A stretch of DNA of 32,115 bases from a virus. The stretch spans positions 1 through 32,115 of IMG/VR virus record IMGVR_UViG_3300021197_001230; one strand, given 5' to 3'. Both the position numbers and the translations under genes were made by a program. The notes under the pieces are model-generated. The model was not told the origin of the DNA. It was given only the letters and a program-made list of their open reading frames with translations, and did no database searches. Positions 28,801-32,115 of the stretch are shown piece after piece (the first letter of the stretch is position 1; the number at the start of each line of letters is the position of its first letter).

Positions 28801-29490
28801 TTATTTGTATTGATTAAAAATGTCGAAAGCAGCTCCCATGGCTTTAGGTTCGTACTGCTTCGTAGGGTCTTCTTGGTGGCGCAACTTGGCGCGGCGCACT
28901 GGCTTCGTGCCTGCGCGGCGTAGTTGGCGCTTTTGGTTGGTAATGCGCTTTTTGAGGGCGGCGACTTCCATGCGATGCTCCTTGGCGACGTCTTTGACGA
29001 CTTTGCGCACGAGCGCCTGCACTTCTTGTCGATTGTACAGCTGCTTGCTGAACATCTCTTCTTCTTCGTCCTCCATTTCTTCGTCCTCTTCTTTGGTCAT
29101 CTCCTCCTCTTCCTCTTCTTCGTCCTCCATGTCTTCCTCTTCTTCGTCCTCCATTTCCTCTTCTTCTTCGTTGTAGTCGTCCTCTTCTTCTTCGGCGGCC
29201 ACTTCTTCTTCGACTTCTTCCTCAGCTTCTGCTTCTGCGACCATGCCATCTTCTACAGACAGGGTGCTGCCGTCGTCCATGACGTACTCCCCAGTAGGCA
29301 GTGGGATATGTTCGCCTTCTTCATTGACTACGAACACGCTACTGCCATCGGCAAAGTCGCCGTCTGAAAAGATGCTGTTGCCGTCTTCAAGCTTGCGCTC
29401 GCTAACTGCGGCTTCTTCAGCCGCTGGTGCCTCTCCGTCAGCAAGATTGTACTTGGTGAGGATGGCTTCGATTTGTTGTAATAGTTTCAT
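28801..29490 (-). CDS. Capsid scaffold protein with long acidic low-complexity region
   Basis: A 229-residue protein with three parts. The N-terminal region begins MKLLQQIEAILTKYNLADGE and has a small beta-type domain with SDGDFADGSSVFVVNEEGEH and PTGEYVMDDGSTLSVEDGMV. The middle, about residues 87-145, is nearly all Glu, Asp and Met. A basic helical C-terminus (ALVRKVVKDVAKEHRMEVAA, then KKRITNQKRQLRRAGTKPVR) probably binds the capsid subunit. This plan fits scaffolds that are later removed by the protease encoded just before it. It starts 11 bases after the protease stop and precedes the capsid gene. Confidence 0.83.
   Translation of the reverse strand: MKLLQQIEAILTKYNLADGEAPAAEEAAVSERKLEDGNSIFSDGDFADGSSVFVVNEEGEHIPLPTGEYVMDDGSTLSVEDGMVAEAEAEEEVEEEVAAEEEEDDYNEEEEEMEDEEEEDMEDEEEEEEEMTKEEDEEMEDEEEEMFSKQLYNRQEVQALVRKVVKDVAKEHRMEVAALKKRITNQKRQLRRAGTKPVRRAKLRHQEDPTKQYEPKAMGAAFDIFNQYK
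29056..29232 (-). repeat. GAA/GAG-rich low-complexity tract in scaffold gene
   Basis: A stretch of mostly GAA, GAG and GAC codons, with recurring units that on the + strand read close to TCTTCGTCCTCCAT. It encodes the acidic scaffold middle. Such a tract can change length by slippage and may assemble poorly. Confidence 0.8.
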
Positions 29491-29501
29491 CGTCCAAAAA
29501 A

Positions 29502-30287
29502 CTACTTCTTTGCGTGATTTTTAACCGCTTCTTCTATTTCGTCCAGTAGCGAGGTTTGTTTGGCGAATGTTTCATCTTCTGCTTGGCCTACCGAATAGTA
29601 CAGCTTGTCCAAATCGTCCTGCACACGCCTCAGTTCGCGGTTTATGTCGCGGGCCACTGCCCCCTCGCCCATGTCGTCTAAATCGTCTTCCATGTTAAGC
29701 AGGCGCTTGCGCACTTTGTGCAATCCAGATGATGCCAGGTCTAGCGATTTTTGTAATTGCTGAGGAGTAGCCGAAAATAGCTGGCGGTCCATGAAATATC
29801 CTTCGATGCTGAATCCTCGAACGACGCCTGTCTTGACAAACTCCGCCCATACTTCGAGGTTGTTGACCTTGGCGGCCACCATCCACGTGCCTTTTGGTAC
29901 GTCAAAGCCGTACAGTTTGCTCTTGTCCATGGCTGTGTCCTCGACTATCCATGACTCCACAACCGCGACATCTTCGATTTTGAACTCGTGGTCTTGAGTA
30001 AAAGAACGGTTATTGCCGCGACCCATGTACAACTCCATGGCCTTGGCGACAGTCTTCTTGCTAAAATACACGCTGTAATCGCCGCGCTCTTCGTCGTTGC
30101 GATATATCATTTTGTCGGGGATGAGTGCTGGGCCAATTAGCATTTGGCGCTCCTTGACCTGCTTGAACTTGCGGTGCTTCGATAGGGCAATAAAGTCCGT
30201 TTCAATCGCGGGTTCGTCCACAAGGGAGATGGCATCTACTCCGCCCTGCTCGGCGTCTTCGTCTATGACTAGTTCTATGATTTTCAT
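29502..30287 (-). CDS. Prohead serine protease (XkdF-like, Peptidase_S78_2)
   Basis: A 261-residue protease that should cleave the scaffold and possibly the capsid arm during head maturation. The likely catalytic His100 lies in NNRSFTQDHEFKIEDVAVVE, and Ser160 in VRGFSIEGYF. The motif ESWIVEDTAMDKSKLYGFDV with PKGTWMVAAKVNN is typical of the XkdF group. The C-terminal 80 residues are helical and acidic (SLDLASSGLHKVRKRLLNME, DDLDDMGEG) and are not needed for catalysis by family standards. It is coupled to the tape measure by a four-base overlap, an unusual pair of neighbours, and is followed by scaffold and capsid. Confidence 0.9.
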   Translation of the reverse strand: MKIIELVIDEDAEQGGVDAISLVDEPAIETDFIALSKHRKFKQVKERQMLIGPALIPDKMIYRNDEERGDYSVYFSKKTVAKAMELYMGRGNNRSFTQDHEFKIEDVAVVESWIVEDTAMDKSKLYGFDVPKGTWMVAAKVNNLEVWAEFVKTGVVRGFSIEGYFMDRQLFSATPQQLQKSLDLASSGLHKVRKRLLNMEDDLDDMGEGAVARDINRELRRVQDDLDKLYYSVGQAEDETFAKQTSLLDEIEEAVKNHAKK

Positions 30288-32115
30288 GATAGGTTCACTT
30301 TGTTCTCGATTAGTGTTTGTTGCATTGCTGCATTCTGTACTTCCTGATTGACGACATACGCCCGCAGTGGCTCTGTGGATTCTGCATCTCTCTGCAAGAA
30401 AGAAAGGTCGATGGGGGTAATGCTTGAACCATCCGCGCTCCCTAGTCCGTCGTCTGCGGTAAAGCTGGAACTGTCGAATTTCTGCTTTTCAATTTCCGAC
30501 ACGCTAAAGGCGGTGGTGGCGGCGACCATTGCGGCCTTGACAAAGTTGGCGCCAGTAAGCGCATCCTGGGGAACGGCAAGTTGTTGCACCACGCCTTGTG
30601 CTCCTGCGATAATGGCACTGGCCTTTTGATACTTCTTATTCTTTTCGAACTGACGCCGTGCAGATGCCTCGGTATCGGCTTCCATGTCTTCGTTTCTCTC
30701 GCTCAGCATAGACAGGATTTCGTCGCCAGCAGAGGCGAACATGTCGAATTGCTGGCCCGCTTGCACGCGTTGTATGTCCTTGATTTTGCCCGCCGAGTCG
30801 CGCTCTATGTCTAGCCGAAGGTCGGCATAGTACCTAGCCATTTCCAGCTTCTGCTCTTCGGTAGCTTCCATCATCTCAAGGTCTTGCATCGACTGTAGCT
30901 CCGCCATGTCGAGTTCCTCTAGTCTTTGTTCTGCCGCAAATTCTGCTTCTGCCTTTTGTCGGCGCCCAAAGGCGTCTGACATCATCGCAATGCCTAGTTC
31001 CTCGCCCTGCCTTCTGACTTCTGCCATGGAGTCGGCCAGTTCCTGCTCTCGCAGTAGCCGCTGGTCGGCGTGTTGTTCCGCCATGTCGATGGCCTGCTGG
31101 TCGAAGCCTGCCTGCATGCGTGCCTTTTGTTCTTCTGTCGCACCCATCTCTTCAAGGTTGCGCATCTCCGATTGCCTCTGCATCTCTAGCTCTAGAAGCT
31201 CTTGCTCTTGGGTAATAGAAAGCCTGTCGCTAAACACTTGGCCCTGAGCATCCGTTATCATTTGCTCGATGTCCTGCTGCTCTGCAGCCCTTTCCAATGC
31301 GTACTCGTTAGCTATCTTCAGACGCTGCTTCTCGTAGTTTTCTAGCAGTTCGTTCTTCTGTTCCTCTGTGGCCTGTATCTCTACCATAGTCGCCATGTCC
31401 CGCTTGAGCATCGATTCTAGGGCCAAGAGGTCGGCTTGTTCTTGCGCGTCAACGGTGCGCGCCATCGCTCGCTCCTTAGAATCTGCCAACATTTCGTCGA
31501 CTTCTCGCACTCGTCGTGCTTCATCGATTGCCATGTCTGTCAATTCCCTGCGGGCATCTGCCGCATTTTCACTCTGTGTCTGCTCCGCTTCTATGCGCTC
31601 CGCGATTTTCTCGGCCAATTCCATTTCCAACTCACGCCGCGTTTCCAAGTCGTTTTCAGTAGACATTCTCAGCCGTAGCAACTCCTCTTCCGCAGCAAGC
31701 GCCGCGATAGCACCAGCGTCTAGAGTCTTTTGGATTTCGATAGCCTCTTGGAGGGCCTTGTTCCTTTGTGCATATGAAAGCCTCTCGTTGTCGATGATGG
31801 CCTGCCTAGCGGCTAGCTGTTTGTTCAGCGCTGCATCGGCCTTAAGATTTGCCATTGTCGCCAGCCGCACCTCCTCTGCCAAGTCTACGGCGCGCATTGA
31901 TTCAGCAACAGCAGAAGATGCCGCATCCGCCACGCCCTCCAGTCCGTCCTTCACCGCACCCAAGGCATCAGTTACGCCGTCTTTGATAGTCTTGGCATTT
32001 TCAACGGCCTCCTTTTTGACGTCTTCTAGCTTTTGACGCGTTTCCTCTAGCTGTGCGTTGAGGGCTGTGGCTTCGCTTCCAAAGAACTCGGCGGTTGCTG
32101 CCGCCACAGAAAGAA
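30284..32115 (-). CDS. Tape measure protein, C-terminal part (5' end cut by window edge)
   Basis: This is the C-terminal portion of the tape measure protein and the continuation of the gene at 1-1346. It is almost entirely charged coiled coil, with many repeats of the type EEQKNEL/EEQKARM/EEQKLEM spaced along residues roughly 240-440 of this segment. A less charged C-terminus contains a hydrophobic helix (ASAIIAGAQGVVQQLA). Bases 31464-32115 duplicate 1-652 with 17 mismatches, one of which changes Asp to Ala in LADRQA/LAARQA. A GTG at 32107 can be read as a start but lies inside the conserved reading frame and is not the real start. The stop overlaps the ATG of the protease gene by four bases (30284-30287), so the two are translationally coupled. 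Confidence 0.88.
   Translation of the reverse strand, partial: LSVAAATAEFFGSEATALNAQLEETRQKLEDVKKEAVENAKTIKDGVTDALGAVKDGLEGVADAASSAVAESMRAVDLAEEVRLATMANLKADAALNKQLAARQAIIDNERLSYAQRNKALQEAIEIQKTLDAGAIAALAAEEELLRLRMSTENDLETRRELEMELAEKIAERIEAEQTQSENAADARRELTDMAIDEARRVREVDEMLADSKERAMARTVDAQEQADLLALESMLKRDMATMVEIQATEEQKNELLENYEKQRLKIANEYALERAAEQQDIEQMITDAQGQVFSDRLSITQEQELLELEMQRQSEMRNLEEMGATEEQKARMQAGFDQQAIDMAEQHADQRLLREQELADSMAEVRRQGEELGIAMMSDAFGRRQKAEAEFAAEQRLEELDMAELQSMQDLEMMEATEEQKLEMARYYADLRLDIERDSAGKIKDIQRVQAGQQFDMFASAGDEILSMLSERNEDMEADTEASARRQFEKNKKYQKASAIIAGAQGVVQQLAVPQDALTGANFVKAAMVAATTAFSVSEIEKQKFDSSSFTADDGLGSADGSSITPIDLSFLQRDAESTEPLRAYVVNQEVQNAAMQQTLIENKVNLS
31464..32115. repeat. Terminal overlap, right copy (pairs with 1-652)
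   Basis: This is the second copy of the 652-base overlap. Collapsing it gives a circular map of 31,463 bp and one continuous tape measure frame of 842 codons including the stop. A physical direct terminal repeat of one phage would be expected to be identical in both copies, so the 17 differences argue for strain variation between the reads at each end. Confidence 0.97.

Noticed and set aside
28158-28817. Plus-strand 219-codon open frame opposite the capsid gene
   Set aside because: Its codons mirror third-position bias of the capsid gene and it has no domain features.
31368-32036. Plus-strand 222-codon Ser/Ala-rich open frame opposite the tape measure
   Set aside because: Its composition is the antisense of Glu/Ala-rich coiled coil, and it also recurs in the left overlap for the same reason.
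30284-32107. Tape measure gene starting at a GTG at 32107
   Set aside because: The reading frame and protein continue upstream in the left copy to a clear ATG at 1346; the GTG is an internal valine.
1-32115. tRNA genes, CRISPR array, integrase or lysogeny repressor
   Set aside because: No cloverleaf, spaced repeat array, tyrosine or serine recombinase motif or CI-like protein was seen; a computed tRNA scan would be decisive.

Overview
The window is the genome of a tailed double-stranded DNA phage, most likely a siphovirus of a Bacteroidota (flavobacteria-like, probably aquatic) host. The host call rests on three observations. The portal, DUF6712-like connector, capsid, scaffold, protease, terminase, NinG, sigma-like and Cys-rich proteins look like those of Bacteroidota phages. 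Many start codons have A/T-rich leaders rather than strong Shine-Dalgarno sites. Two promoters fit the Bacteroidota TTTG/TAnnTTTG consensus. All 54 supported genes lie on the minus strand and are tightly packed, with many ATGA or TAATG overlaps. No stretch over 300 bases lacks a gene; the largest gap is 123 bp (18652-18774). No tRNA, integrase, lysogeny repressor or CRISPR array was seen.

Bases 1-652 match 31464-32115 without indels but with 17 mismatches. Joining the ends gives a circular map of about 31,463 bp and completes an 841-residue tape measure protein. Of the 17 mismatches, 16 are synonymous. The overlap therefore looks like two natural strain variants from a mixed population rather than a true terminal repeat.

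Layout, read in the direction of transcription (decreasing coordinates). (1) An early promoter at about 18.70-18.73 kb drives small early genes (18.65-15.1 kb), including an OB-fold-like candidate and a HTH protein. Next come a winged-helix replication protein, NinG, a sigma-like factor, a Cys-rich protein, a ParB-like protein and both terminase subunits (to 10.92 kb). (2) A second, near-identical promoter at 10.89-10.92 kb precedes purZ, a mazZ-like gene and datZ, the 2-aminoadenine (Z-genome) cassette. (3) Tail genes follow: completion proteins, an embedded amidase, a large tip/fibre protein and the tape measure, across the map junction. (4) Then come head genes (protease, scaffold, capsid), the tail tube gene, a strong terminator at 27.13-27.18 kb, an unknown virion-like gene, portal and connector. 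(5) The late end holds a metallophosphoesterase, a holin, and seven small helical proteins, several clearly related to one another. After these come a small membrane protein and a beta-rich virion-like protein, ending just upstream of the early promoter.

The central biological point is that the phage probably replaces adenine with 2-aminoadenine in its DNA. DatZ would remove dATP, the MazZ-like enzyme would supply dGMP, and PurZ would convert dGMP to the succinylated precursor of dZMP, with host enzymes completing dZTP. No DNA polymerase, helicase or primase is recognisable, so the host replisome presumably copies the Z-DNA. The coiled-coil paralog array and the twin promoters with a shared possible operator are the least explained parts.
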